A DNA stretch of 64,000 bases from Saccharospirillum sp043196875 (GTDB lineage: Bacteria; Pseudomonadota; Gammaproteobacteria; Pseudomonadales; Natronospirillaceae), in contig NZ_JBEBMX010000001.1 in the NCBI RefSeq assembly GCF_043196875.1, forward strand, positions 744,001 through 808,000, written 5' to 3'. How positions within the stretch are numbered: the stretch's first letter is position 1; every line of letters begins with the position of its first letter. The notes under the pieces are model-generated. The model worked only from the letters and a program-made list of their open reading frames with translations. It was not told the DNA's origin and did no database searches. Made by a program: the position numbers and the translations under genes. Shown in pieces: positions 44,725-52,831 of the stretch.

Positions 44725-45300
44725 TCAGACTTCGGATTCGGTATCGGCGTAGCCGTCCAGCACGCCGGTGGACAAATAGACGTCCTTGGCGCGCATATTG
44801 GTAATGGCGGTGAGGAAATATTGAATGCCGGTGACGGCCAGTCCGATCGGCACCCAGACATAAATAATCCAGATGGGGAATTGCAACGCCGGTAACACCC
44901 GGCCGCGCTCGAAGGTATCGAGAATGTAGATCATGGCGAAATAGCACAGGAAAAACATAACAGCGGCGGTAAAGAGGGAGATAATGATCATCACAACTTT
45001 GCGGCCTTTATGTGGCAGCAAATCGTAGATGGCTGACATGCGGATATGACGACCGTGACGCGCCGCATAACCGATGCCGGCAAAGGTAATCATAATGATC
45101 AGGATGCGATTAATTTCGCCAGTAAAAAACAGCCCTTCGGAAAATACAAAACGGGCAATCACATTCACGCAGGTATTAACCGCCATCAGGATGACACCCA
45201 GCGCCAGGATCACCGCTTCAATCTTACTGATGGCAAGATCAATCTTACCCAGCAAACCCGGCAGGGCAGACTGGTAGGACTCAGGGGCGTTTTCTGTCAT
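44725..45300 (-). CDS. teaB: TRAP transporter small permease (DctQ family), TeaB-like
   Basis: A 191-residue protein with four hydrophobic segments, the small membrane subunit of a TRAP transporter. FTGEINRILIIMITFAGIG and ARHGRHIRMSAIYDLL are typical. I start at 45300 (MTENAPESYQ). The preceding open frame continues upstream without a ribosome site. Between teaA and teaB a perfect hairpin (45391-45416) separates the genes. Confidence 0.88.
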   Translation of the reverse strand: MTENAPESYQSALPGLLGKIDLAISKIEAVILALGVILMAVNTCVNVIARFVFSEGLFFTGEINRILIIMITFAGIGYAARHGRHIRMSAIYDLLPHKGRKVVMIIISLFTAAVMFFLCYFAMIYILDTFERGRVLPALQFPIWIIYVWVPIGLAVTGIQYFLTAITNMRAKDVYLSTGVLDGYADTESEV

Positions 45301-45390
45301 CGCTAATGCTCCAATCAATGGCACCACACTGATCCGGCTGTTCAGCACCTCAATGTGCAATGCCTGCTTATGATCACCCCGAAAGGAGGC

Positions 45391-45416
45391 AACCGGCACG
45401 CCGATGCGTGCCGGTT
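45391..45416 (-). other. Perfect hairpin between teaA and teaB
   Basis: AACCGGCACG (45391-45400) and CGTGCCGGTT (45407-45416) with a 6-base loop, just after the teaA stop on the minus strand and without a U-run. Hairpins of this sort between binding-protein and permease genes usually protect the upstream message, giving more binding protein than permease. Confidence 0.6.
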
Positions 45417-45424
45417 AAACCGAG

Positions 45425-46441
45425 TTACATCTGAGCTTCTTCAAGATCTTCCTGGAATTGCTCCAGCAGATCGCGACCGCTGGCACCGGTCATCTCAATA
45501 AAGGCTTCTTCAACCTGAGGCGCACGTTCTTTGAAGGCCTCGATCTGAGCATCACTCAAACGAACTACGTTCACTTCGTCGCTGTCCGCCTGGATGTTTT
45601 CCAACGATTGTTCAGCCAGGCCATCGATGTGTTCGATGATCTGATTGAAGGCGTAGTTGGAGGCATCCTGAACCAGTTGTTTGTCTGCGTCGGACAGATC
45701 ATCGTAGAAGTCCTGATTGGCCATCATGGCGGTGGTGAACCAGCCGTGTTTGGTGAAAATCAGGTTCGGAGACACTTCATAGAGGCCGCCGGATTCAATC
45801 CAGAAAATGGGGTTTTCCTGACCCTGAATCATATTGGTCTGTAAGGCACCGTAGACTTCACCCCAAGGCAAAGGCGTCGGGGTAGCACCAAAGGCTTCAT
45901 AGGTTTCCGACAACAGCGGGTTGGTCATGGTGCGGATTTTCTTGCCGTCGAATTCAGCTGGACTGGTGACCGGCTCGTCGACGGTGACCACCATTTCGCC
46001 TTCCGGATACATCTTCAGCAGTTCCAGACCTTGTTCGGCATAGAGCTCGGGGAAGTCTTCGTTAATGGCTTCGCTGTCGCGGAAGAACTGCACCACGGTG
46101 TCGAAGTCGGTCGGCAACAGATAGGGAATAAAGAAAATCTGCGCTTCGGGAATCAGCGCGCCGGTAAAGCCGGGCGACTGGTTAACGAATTGCAGAATGC
46201 CGTTTTGCGTCTGCTCCATGATGTCGTCGGATTCACCCAACTCACCGAAGCGATAAATCTGAATGGTGTGGTCAGAATTGTCTTCGATGTACTCCTTGAA
46301 ATCGTACGCAAAGACATCCTGAACATCGCCTTCGTTTTCTTCATGGGCATAGCGCCAAGTATCAGCCATCGCCAGGCTGGCGGTCGTCATTGTCGCCAGG
46401 GCAACGCCTGTCAGCTTGATCAGAGCAGGGGTGTTTTTCAT
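45425..46441 (-). CDS. teaA: TRAP transporter solute-binding protein, TeaA-like (ectoine)
   Basis: A 338-residue periplasmic binding protein (DctP family). A GGAGG site lies just before ATG 46441. The signal peptide ends after LAMA (residue 26). The mature sequence opens DTWRYAHEE. Counted from that point, residues I recall as ectoine contacts in Halomonas TeaA are all in place: E9, F66, R144, W167, N184, W188 and F209. Segments VNQSPGFTGALIPEAQ and TPTPLPWGEVYG are hallmarks. It is the first gene of teaABCD. The ligand assignment is strong but by motif, not by computed alignment or binding data. Confidence 0.88.
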   Translation of the reverse strand: MKNTPALIKLTGVALATMTTASLAMADTWRYAHEENEGDVQDVFAYDFKEYIEDNSDHTIQIYRFGELGESDDIMEQTQNGILQFVNQSPGFTGALIPEAQIFFIPYLLPTDFDTVVQFFRDSEAINEDFPELYAEQGLELLKMYPEGEMVVTVDEPVTSPAEFDGKKIRTMTNPLLSETYEAFGATPTPLPWGEVYGALQTNMIQGQENPIFWIESGGLYEVSPNLIFTKHGWFTTAMMANQDFYDDLSDADKQLVQDASNYAFNQIIEHIDGLAEQSLENIQADSDEVNVVRLSDAQIEAFKERAPQVEEAFIEMTGASGRDLLEQFQEDLEEAQM

Positions 46442-46548
46442 CTCGTTAACCTCCGTGGGCTGTCGACCTTGAAAGCAAGGCACGACCGTTGATGTTGGTC
46501 ACCGATTTGAGTAACGCCGACACATGCTTGAACCAGCACAGCGCCTCA

Positions 46549-46586
46549 AAATCCTTTAGAGCTGTATGAGAATGGCAAAAGGATTT
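46549..46586 (-). promoter_or_regulatory. Inverted repeat upstream of teaA
   Basis: AAATCCTTT (46549-46557) and AAAGGATTT (46578-46586), perfect 9-base arms with a 20-base centre, 108 bases upstream of teaA. The arm centres are 29 bases apart, close to three helical turns, which fits binding of a dimer pair or looping. Inference. Confidence 0.45.
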
Positions 46587-46700
46587 GGTAAAGGCAAGAT
46601 GAAGATGACGGCTTGATGACTGCTCCGAACAGCCATAGAAACAGCCCAAACAAGAGGCCCGCTAACTGTCAGCAGCGTTACAAAAGTTAGCATTTAATCC

Positions 46701-46846
46701 AGTTATAACCACTAAATACGGCTGTATAGCGACAATTTAGTAAGGTCCCTAAAGGTCTTCCAGTGCGCCTGCCCAGATTGAGGCGACCGGAGCAAAAGAC
46801 GGCTCATTGATATTTTTGTGCTCAAATCAATAAGTTATAACACTAA
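46701..46846. repeat. Two GTTATAAC(C)ACTAA repeats
   Basis: AGTTATAACCACTAA (46701-46715) and AGTTATAACACTAA (46833-46846) are alike save for one extra C; each contains the palindrome GTTATAAC. The first is followed by ACTAAAT (46711-46717), which pairs with ATTTAGT (46735-46741) as an inverted repeat. Candidate regulator binding sites in the teaA upstream region. Confidence 0.5.
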
Positions 46847-46885
46847 TCATTTTTTGTGAACGAAGATTCTAACTCAGCGACACTC

Positions 46886-46928
46886 AGGGGTTTTGATTTC
46901 ACCCCTAAACGTTGATTCCGCCCCTAAA
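46886..46928. repeat. 16-base direct repeat pair with overlapping stem
   Basis: TGATTTCACCCCTAAA (46894-46909) and TGATTCCGCCCCTAAA (46913-46928) share 14 of 16 bases with a 19-base period. AGGGGT (46886-46891) can pair with ACCCCT (46901-46906). It lies about 125 bases before the LRAT-like gene and could be its operator or leader structure. Confidence 0.5.
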
Positions 46929-47052
46929 AAATGAAATCCAAGCAAGCTGAGGCTATATGGCGCAACCAAAATACCGAAAACAACCAAATGGCAGGTGCGT
47001 TTCCGGTGTGAATGTGCAAGATAGACATTGAGTGACAAACACAGGCAGCAGT

Positions 47053-47733
47053 ATGGCCAAGGCACGCCTCTTCCAACGCAACAATCAGCGCATCAACCCG
47101 GATTCAGATACGTTGCTTCCCGGCGATCACCTATGGGTACGTCGCTCCGGTTACAGCCATCACGGCCTCTATGTCGGTGAGGGGCTGGTTGTGCACTACG
47201 CTGGCTGGGTCGATGGATTTCAGGCCGGACCCTTGGCGGAAACCAGTCTGGCCGAGTTCTGCGACGGTCGCACCCTGCACCGCCGCGACCATGGCAACCG
47301 CTATTTCACGCGCGAACAGGCAATAGCCCGGGCCCGTAGCCGCCTGGGCGAAAACCGCTACAACGTCCACGCCAATAACTGCGAACACTTCTGTTACTGG
47401 GCCATCAACGGCGACCATCACAGCCGGCAGATGGATTGGGTCGACCTGGGATTGGGGCTGTTGCACCCGGGTCTTGAGGCGACACGCAAAACCCTGGGTC
47501 GCGATTTCCAACCCGATGCTCGGCAACGCTTGTCGCCCATTCTCGGTCAGCTGGCGTTGGATTGGGGCGTTAAATCGGCCGCTCGCTGGGCAATCGGGCC
47601 TTATGGTCTGGCCGTCTATGCGAGCTACCGGGTCGGTCGTGGCTGGTGGGGGCGCCAGCGTCAAAAGCGCGCTCTGGTTCGACGCAAAATCGACCTCAAA
47701 AGTCCGCTGACAGAGCACGACCCCAGCGTCTAA
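47053..47733 (+). CDS. LRAT/NlpC-P60-superfamily acyltransferase or hydrolase
   Basis: A 226-residue protein with a lecithin:retinol acyltransferase-like domain in its N-terminal half: PGDHLWVRR, H36-H37 in SHHGLYVGEG, H48 in VVHYAG and the nucleophile C110 in NNCEHFCYW (the family motif NCEHF). The C-terminal 100 residues are basic and partly hydrophobic (GLAVYASYRVGRGWWG) and may sit on the membrane. In this superfamily members transfer or hydrolyse acyl groups on phospholipids or act on proteins. The start at ATG 47053 is supported by AGGC seven bases upstream; a GTG at 47032 is possible. Function unknown. Confidence 0.8.
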   Translation: MAKARLFQRNNQRINPDSDTLLPGDHLWVRRSGYSHHGLYVGEGLVVHYAGWVDGFQAGPLAETSLAEFCDGRTLHRRDHGNRYFTREQAIARARSRLGENRYNVHANNCEHFCYWAINGDHHSRQMDWVDLGLGLLHPGLEATRKTLGRDFQPDARQRLSPILGQLALDWGVKSAARWAIGPYGLAVYASYRVGRGWWGRQRQKRALVRRKIDLKSPLTEHDPSV

Positions 47734-47802
47734 ATTGCGTATCATCTATGCCTTGCTGGCACCGCCTCCAACTGCCCTGACCCTAGCAACCAGGACCCAT
47801 TC

Positions 47803-48711
47803 ATGTCTGTTGATCGCACCACCGCTTTGAATTTCGTTAACGTCCTGCACGAGGCGCTGCCCTATCTGCAGCGCTTCCAGGGAGCGACGGTGGTGATCAA
47901 ATACGGCGGCAACGCCATGGTCGACGAGACCTTAAAAGCCAGCTTTGCGCGTGACATAGTGCTGCTGAAAACCGTCGGTATTAACCCGGTGGTGGTGCAT
48001 GGCGGCGGTCCGCAAATCGGTGACCTGCTGCAGCGACTGAATATAGAAAGCCGCTTTGAGTCGGGCATGAGGGTCACCACCAGCGAAACCATGGATGTGG
48101 TCGAAATGGTGCTTGGCGGTCTGGTCAATAAAGAGATCGTTAACCTGATCAACCAGGCGGGCGGCCAGGCGTTCGGCATCACCGGCAAAGACGGCCATAC
48201 CATTCAGGCGCGGCAGTTAAAAGTCACTCGCCGCACGCCCGATCTGCAAAAATCCGAGATCATCGACATCGGTCATGTCGGTGAAGTGGAAAAAGTCGAT
48301 ACTCGCCTGATCCAGCTGATGACCGATGGCGGTTACATCCCGGTCGTTGCCCCCATTGGCGTCGGTAGCGATGGTGCTTCTTACAACATCAATGCCGACC
48401 TGGTCGCGGGCAAACTGGCCGAAGTGCTGGGTGCAGAAAAGCTCATTCTATTGACCAACATCGCCGGTCTTCAGGACAAAGAAGGCAAGGTTCTGACCGG
48501 GCTGGATACCGCTCAAGTCGATGCCCTGATCGCCGATGGCACCATTCACGGCGGTATGTTGCCCAAAATCCGTTGCGCGCTCGACGCCATTGCTGCCGGC
48601 GTCACCAGTGCGCATATCATCGATGGCCGTGTCGCCCATGCCACCTTGCTGGAAATTTTCTCGCATCGCGGCGTGGGTACTTTGATCAGCAACCAGACGG
48701 ACGCCCAATGA
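47803..48711 (+). CDS. argB: Acetylglutamate kinase
   Basis: A 302-residue arginine-biosynthesis kinase. The pattern FQGATVVIKYGGNAM, VVHGGGPQIGDLL, RFESGMRVT and the C-terminal GGMLPKIRCALDAI are diagnostic, as is the short arginine-binding N-terminal helix (NVLHEALPYLQRF). It overlaps slmA by four bases, as in Pseudomonas, where both follow dut-coaBC and algC; those are not here. Start ATG at 47803 follows CAGGACCC. Confidence 0.96.
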   Translation: MSVDRTTALNFVNVLHEALPYLQRFQGATVVIKYGGNAMVDETLKASFARDIVLLKTVGINPVVVHGGGPQIGDLLQRLNIESRFESGMRVTTSETMDVVEMVLGGLVNKEIVNLINQAGGQAFGITGKDGHTIQARQLKVTRRTPDLQKSEIIDIGHVGEVEKVDTRLIQLMTDGGYIPVVAPIGVGSDGASYNINADLVAGKLAEVLGAEKLILLTNIAGLQDKEGKVLTGLDTAQVDALIADGTIHGGMLPKIRCALDAIAAGVTSAHIIDGRVAHATLLEIFSHRGVGTLISNQTDAQ

Positions 48712-49313
48712 CCGCTACCTTGCCTACCGAATCACTGTCGCGCCGCGACCAGATCCTGCAAGCCCTGGCCCACATGTTGGAAACCAGTCCCGGCCAGCCG
48801 ATCACCACAGCGCGCTTGGCCAAGGTGGTCGGCGTTTCCGAAGCGGCGTTGTACCGGCATTTCCCGAGCAAGGCGAAGATGTTTGAAGGGTTGATCGAGT
48901 TTATTGAAGACACCCTTTTTTCCCGCGTCAGCCGCATCCTCGAAGAAGAACGCAACGCCATTCCGCAGTGCGAAGCTTTGCTGACGCTGTTGCTGGCCTT
49001 TGCTGAACGCAATCCGGGCATGTGCCGTATTCTGATCGGTGATGCATTGGCCGGTGAAGTTGAACGATTGCGATCGCGCGTGGCCCAGGTATTTGATCGA
49101 CTGGAAACGCAATTGAAACAAATCATCCGCGAAGCAGAAATTCGCGAAGGTTTGAAGTCAACGCTGACGGCGTCGCAAGCGGCTAACTTTATGCTGGCGC
49201 TGGCGGAAGGACGTATCAATCAATTTGTGCGCAGCGAATTCCGCCGCAAACCTACCGACGACTGGACGCCGCAATGGCGCGTTGCGGTCGAAGCTGTGTT
49301 TCGAAAAGCATAA
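48708..49313 (+). CDS. slmA: Nucleoid occlusion protein SlmA
   Basis: A 201-residue TetR-fold DNA-binding protein that blocks Z-ring formation over the chromosome. The N-terminal helix-turn-helix (residues about 15-65: RRDQILQALAHML ... LAKVVGVSEAALYRHFPSK) and the C-terminal LALAEGRINQFVRSEFRRKPTDDW are characteristic. The start at 48708 lies within the argB stop (ATGA) and equals the E. coli length of 198 within a few residues; the open frame upstream is the argB shadow. Confidence 0.93.
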   Translation: MTATLPTESLSRRDQILQALAHMLETSPGQPITTARLAKVVGVSEAALYRHFPSKAKMFEGLIEFIEDTLFSRVSRILEEERNAIPQCEALLTLLLAFAERNPGMCRILIGDALAGEVERLRSRVAQVFDRLETQLKQIIREAEIREGLKSTLTASQAANFMLALAEGRINQFVRSEFRRKPTDDWTPQWRVAVEAVFRKA

Positions 49314-49384
49314 ATCCGAACAGAGATTGGGACTGATTTACGCTTCAGCTATACTCCCGGCACATCCAACAAAAATCGCACTTC

Positions 49385-50335
49385 ATGGACGCCTGGATCA
49401 GCCACTACCAAACGCTGCCCACTGACGGCGAACGCGATGCCTTCTTTGAAGGTTTGGTACGTCATTACGCCGAATTATTTGACGCGACCGACAGCGGTTA
49501 TCTGCTGCTCGACGCCGATCAGTCTGTGCTCGCCTGGAATGACACCACCGAAAAACTGCTCGGCCATCAGCCCGTCAAGGGCGAATCCATGCCCAAGCCG
49601 GGCGATTTATTTGAGTTGGAAGACGGCGCCACCGATGCCAGCGAACTCATCCGTAGCGTACTCAATACTCAGCAAACCCAGCAGCAAGTCTGGCGGTTAC
49701 GGCGTGAAGGCGAAGCACACTGGGTACGACTGACCCTGCTGCCGGTGATGCTGGCCGATTGCCGACAGGTGTTGGTGATCGTCAGAGACATCAGTGCCGA
49801 AAAACGTCTGGAAGCCGACGTTCAAGCGCAGCAGGCAGCGCTCAATGATGCCCGGGTACGTGACCCTCTGACCGGTTTGCACAACCGTCGCTTTGTACTC
49901 GAACAACTCGACCGCCTCAACGCCCGGGCTAAGCGCTATGGCAATACGTTTTCACTGGCGTTGATCGACCTGGATCACTTCAAGAGCGTCAACGATACCT
50001 ACGGTCATCAAGCTGCCGATCGGGTGCTGTGCTCATTAGCGGATTTAATTCGAGGTGACCTTCGTGACGCCGATATCACCGCCCGCTATGGCGAAGAAGA
50101 ATTTATGGTGTTGTTGCCGGAAACCAATATTGAAGATGCGGTCATTACCATCAACCGTCTGCGCCAACGCTTTACCGAAAGTCGGGTCGACGGCATCAAA
50201 CGCTCACTAACGTTAAGCGCAGGCGTAATGAGTTGGGAACCCGGTTTATCGCTGGAACAGTTGATCTTCAAAACCGACCAGCGTCTGGCGATGGCCAAGT
50301 ACGCGGGTCGTAATCAGGTGTGCGGCGAGCTTTAG
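49385..50335 (+). CDS. PAS-GGDEF diguanylate cyclase
   Basis: A 316-residue protein with an N-terminal PAS-like sensor (about residues 25-140, DSGYLLLDADQSVLAWNDTTEKLLG) and a C-terminal GGDEF domain. The active site is GEEEF in ARYGEEEFMVLLPE, a variant of GGDEF; the inhibitory I-site RDAD is present five residues before it, and the DLDHFKSVNDTYGH helix is intact. It probably makes cyclic di-GMP. It is convergent with the TPR gene, and their stop codons overlap by four bases. Confidence 0.9.
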   Translation: MDAWISHYQTLPTDGERDAFFEGLVRHYAELFDATDSGYLLLDADQSVLAWNDTTEKLLGHQPVKGESMPKPGDLFELEDGATDASELIRSVLNTQQTQQQVWRLRREGEAHWVRLTLLPVMLADCRQVLVIVRDISAEKRLEADVQAQQAALNDARVRDPLTGLHNRRFVLEQLDRLNARAKRYGNTFSLALIDLDHFKSVNDTYGHQAADRVLCSLADLIRGDLRDADITARYGEEEFMVLLPETNIEDAVITINRLRQRFTESRVDGIKRSLTLSAGVMSWEPGLSLEQLIFKTDQRLAMAKYAGRNQVCGEL

Positions 50336-51243
50336 CTGTTGGTTGAAGTATCGTCGTCGACTTCGGTCAGCGCTTTGAAATCTTTCAGTCGGCGCAGACC
50401 TTTAAAGGACGCATCGGTTCGCGCTTCGTCGCGATAAGACGGCGCCAGCCCGATGGCTTTCTCCAGATACTCCAGCGCCACTTTCACGTCACTTTGCTGA
50501 GCGTAAGCGCACGCCATCTGGTAGTAAGCATGAGCGTGTTCCGGATCGATATCCAATGCCTGCTCACTGAGACTGATCGCCCATTTGGTTTCATCCAGTT
50601 CCAGAGCCGCATCGGCTTTATAAGTCAGCGCTTCAGTATCGAAAGGACGCAGCGTCAGAATCTGATCGTAGATCTGAATTTTGCTCTGCGCGCTGGTTTC
50701 CTGACTGGCGCGTAACCACAACGAATGAATCTCGTTGGTCTTCTCAATTTCCTCGCGGTTTTCCTCAATAACCTGAGTTTTTTCCTTGAGGTTTTGCTCC
50801 AACGCTTTCAGCCGTTTTTCATAAGACGACACCAGCTTGGTGACTTCTCGGTCCGCATAGGTGTGGGCTTTTTCTTTGATATCACGAATGTTGGCGTAAC
50901 CCACCACCACCAGCAGTGATGACACACCGGCGATCAGATAGAAAAAATAGGTAATGGTGTCGATGGAATAGGTGACCGATTGAGTCGCCAGTTCCAGCTG
51001 TTTGGCATTGAGCTTGTCGGAATACTCAACGCGGAAATTCATCATTTCCTGACGCAACGACCGCACTTCATCGAGCAGATAACGTTCGATAAAGGGGTTA
51101 TACATCGGCTCATCAAGATTTTCGATGGTCTGGGCGACATCGTTGTCGCTATAAAGGTCAGAGGCGGTGGGAGCGTTGTTAGACTGCTCACCCCAGGCTG
51201 GGGTGAGCAGCATTACCAGCATCAGCCCAATCAGGCTACGCAT
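50332..51243 (-). CDS. TPR-containing membrane protein co-encoded with the ect operon
   Basis: A 303-residue protein of unknown function. The N-terminus is a signal sequence or anchor (MRSLIGLMLVMLLTPAWG), followed by a charged linker, one strong membrane segment (about residues 95-117, ITYFFYLIAGVSSLLVVVGY), a coiled coil (about 125-170, LEQNLKEKTQVIEENREEIE) and TPR-like helical repeats to the end (ALTYKADAALELDETKWA, AHAYYQMACAYAQQ). Its ATG lies inside the last 13 bases of the ectoine-specific aspartokinase gene, so it is translated from the end of the ect message. Its role, perhaps sensing or scaffolding in osmotic response, is inference. Confidence 0.8.
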   Translation of the reverse strand: MRSLIGLMLVMLLTPAWGEQSNNAPTASDLYSDNDVAQTIENLDEPMYNPFIERYLLDEVRSLRQEMMNFRVEYSDKLNAKQLELATQSVTYSIDTITYFFYLIAGVSSLLVVVGYANIRDIKEKAHTYADREVTKLVSSYEKRLKALEQNLKEKTQVIEENREEIEKTNEIHSLWLRASQETSAQSKIQIYDQILTLRPFDTEALTYKADAALELDETKWAISLSEQALDIDPEHAHAYYQMACAYAQQSDVKVALEYLEKAIGLAPSYRDEARTDASFKGLRRLKDFKALTEVDDDTSTNS

Positions 51244-52667
51244 TCGGCATTATCCTGTTTCGCGGGTTCGATCAAAGAGCCGTGCAGAATTCGCAGTGCG
51301 GCTTCGTATTGATCGTCTTCCACGACCACGCGGATGTCAACCTGACGCATTCCCTGGTGAATAGCCAGGACGCTGATTTTATTATCGGCCAAGGCATTGC
51401 TCAGTTTGGCTAGAATGCCAGGCACATTCATATCGCTACCAATCACCGACACCATGGCCACCTTGCGGCTGGAAATATCGGCACCCGGGTAGTAACGCTC
51501 CAGTCGTGACTTGATGCGCTTAACCACTTTCAAACCGGTGTCCAGGTAAAGCGTAACGGTGTTGGCGTTATGTTCTTTGGCCAACAAGGGCACGTCGAAA
51601 TCCTGCACCAGTTTTTGGATTTCCAGAATGTGGTTCGGCTCGCCGACGATGTCCTGATCGAACACATCAATGGCAAAGATGTGCGGCTTGCCGGCAACGA
51701 TTTCGACCGCCGGTTGTTCACTGCGGTAATCGTTGGTGATCAGGGTGCCATCGTGGTACGGCTCGAAGGTGTTTTTCACGCGCAGCGCGATGCCTTTCTG
51801 ACGCAAGCCTTTGGCGGCTTTGGGGTGGATCGCTTCCATACCAATCAACGACAGCTGGTCGGCCACATCGTAGTTGGTGCGACCAATTGGCATCACCTTG
51901 TCGGCACCGACCACTTTCGGGTCCGCTGTGGACAGGTGATATTCCTTATGAATCACCGCTTCGCGCGCGTCCGTCAGCTCAGCAATTTTCGAGAAGGTGA
52001 TTTCGCTGTAGCCGCGATCGAAGGTTTTCATCAAACCTTCTTTGCACTGGGTGTAACCGGTGACGATCGGCATTTCCTGGCTCAGATCGAACTTGCTGAA
52101 GATGCGATGAATCTTCTCATCCATCATCTGATTGTCCGGTTCACGCCAGCCCGTCAGATCGACAAAGCGGGCGTTAATGCCTTCCGCCTGTAACAACAAA
52201 GCCGTGTTAAATGCAGAGTGCGCTTCACCAACACCCGCGAGCATTTCACGCACCGTTGCCAGGTGTTCTTCAATTTGGAAATGGCCGTAAGAACAGACCC
52301 GCTGCAAGTCGAGCAGGCACGAACGAATGCCTTCCATGCGCTCGGTAATAAACTGGTCGGCCTGCTTGCGTGAATGCGGCAGATCAAACATCTCGGCATT
52401 CACTTCCCGCATCGCCTTGGCGGCGTCGGTGAGGCGTTCGCTCCATTGCCAATCGGAATCGTTGTTGGCAAAGAGCGCATAAACGCCCGGTTCCTTGGAC
52501 TTTTTATGTTCCAACAGATGGTTGGTGATGCCGCCGTACGCCGACACCACAAAGATGCGCTGATACAAATCGGCCGGATCGCGGTCCACCTGGACAATGT
52601 TGTCCCGGACCGCCTTGTAGTCACTCATCGACGTACCGCCGATTTTTTCGACCGTATGGTTCGCCAT
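51231..52667 (-). CDS. ask: Ectoine-pathway-specific aspartate kinase
   Basis: A 478-residue aspartokinase (Ask_Ect), which supplies aspartyl phosphate for ectoine synthesis. The N-terminus VEKIGGTSMSDYKAVRDNI holds the KIGGTSM nucleotide motif, and the C-terminal third carries two ACT domains (IGSDMNVPGILAKLSNALAD and VVEDDQYEAALRILHG). Length and the position behind ectC match the special aspartokinase clade, usually feedback-insensitive to lysine and threonine. It is separated from ectC by 199 bases with a strong hairpin (52832-52858). Confidence 0.93.
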   Translation of the reverse strand: MANHTVEKIGGTSMSDYKAVRDNIVQVDRDPADLYQRIFVVSAYGGITNHLLEHKKSKEPGVYALFANNDSDWQWSERLTDAAKAMREVNAEMFDLPHSRKQADQFITERMEGIRSCLLDLQRVCSYGHFQIEEHLATVREMLAGVGEAHSAFNTALLLQAEGINARFVDLTGWREPDNQMMDEKIHRIFSKFDLSQEMPIVTGYTQCKEGLMKTFDRGYSEITFSKIAELTDAREAVIHKEYHLSTADPKVVGADKVMPIGRTNYDVADQLSLIGMEAIHPKAAKGLRQKGIALRVKNTFEPYHDGTLITNDYRSEQPAVEIVAGKPHIFAIDVFDQDIVGEPNHILEIQKLVQDFDVPLLAKEHNANTVTLYLDTGLKVVKRIKSRLERYYPGADISSRKVAMVSVIGSDMNVPGILAKLSNALADNKISVLAIHQGMRQVDIRVVVEDDQYEAALRILHGSLIEPAKQDNAECVA

Positions 52668-52831
52668 GGGGGTGTTACCTCCTTCGGCTCCAAGTCAACA
52701 ACCGGCGGCGAGCCGGCGCGGCCTTGGGCCTGCTTTGATTGTGATTTGCTGTTACTGCAAAGAACGCTTTGCCGAAACCGGCTTCGGGCGCTGGCTGTCA
52801 TCACCCACCGCTCGAAACCGCTCTCGGGAAC

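Larger units (their letters stand above)
46442..47052. other. Long regulatory region upstream of teaA and of the LRAT-like gene
   Basis: A 611-base, mostly AT-rich region without a supported gene. A 63-codon minus-strand frame at 46874-47065 has no ribosome site and a cysteine-rich unlikely sequence. The DNA holds a 9-base inverted repeat near teaA (46549-46586), an ACTAAAT/ATTTAGT dyad (46711-46741), two copies of AGTTATAAC(C)ACTAA (46701-46715, 46833-46846) and a 16-base repeat pair with a G/C-run hairpin (46886-46928). Confidence 0.6.

Noticed and set aside
46894..46928. Repeat pair as a remnant CRISPR array
   Set aside because: Only two copies with a 3-base gap; no spacers and no cas genes in the window.
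46874..47065. 63-codon minus-strand frame upstream of the LRAT-like gene
   Set aside because: No ribosome site, odd cysteine-rich sequence, and the DNA is occupied by repeats that look regulatory.
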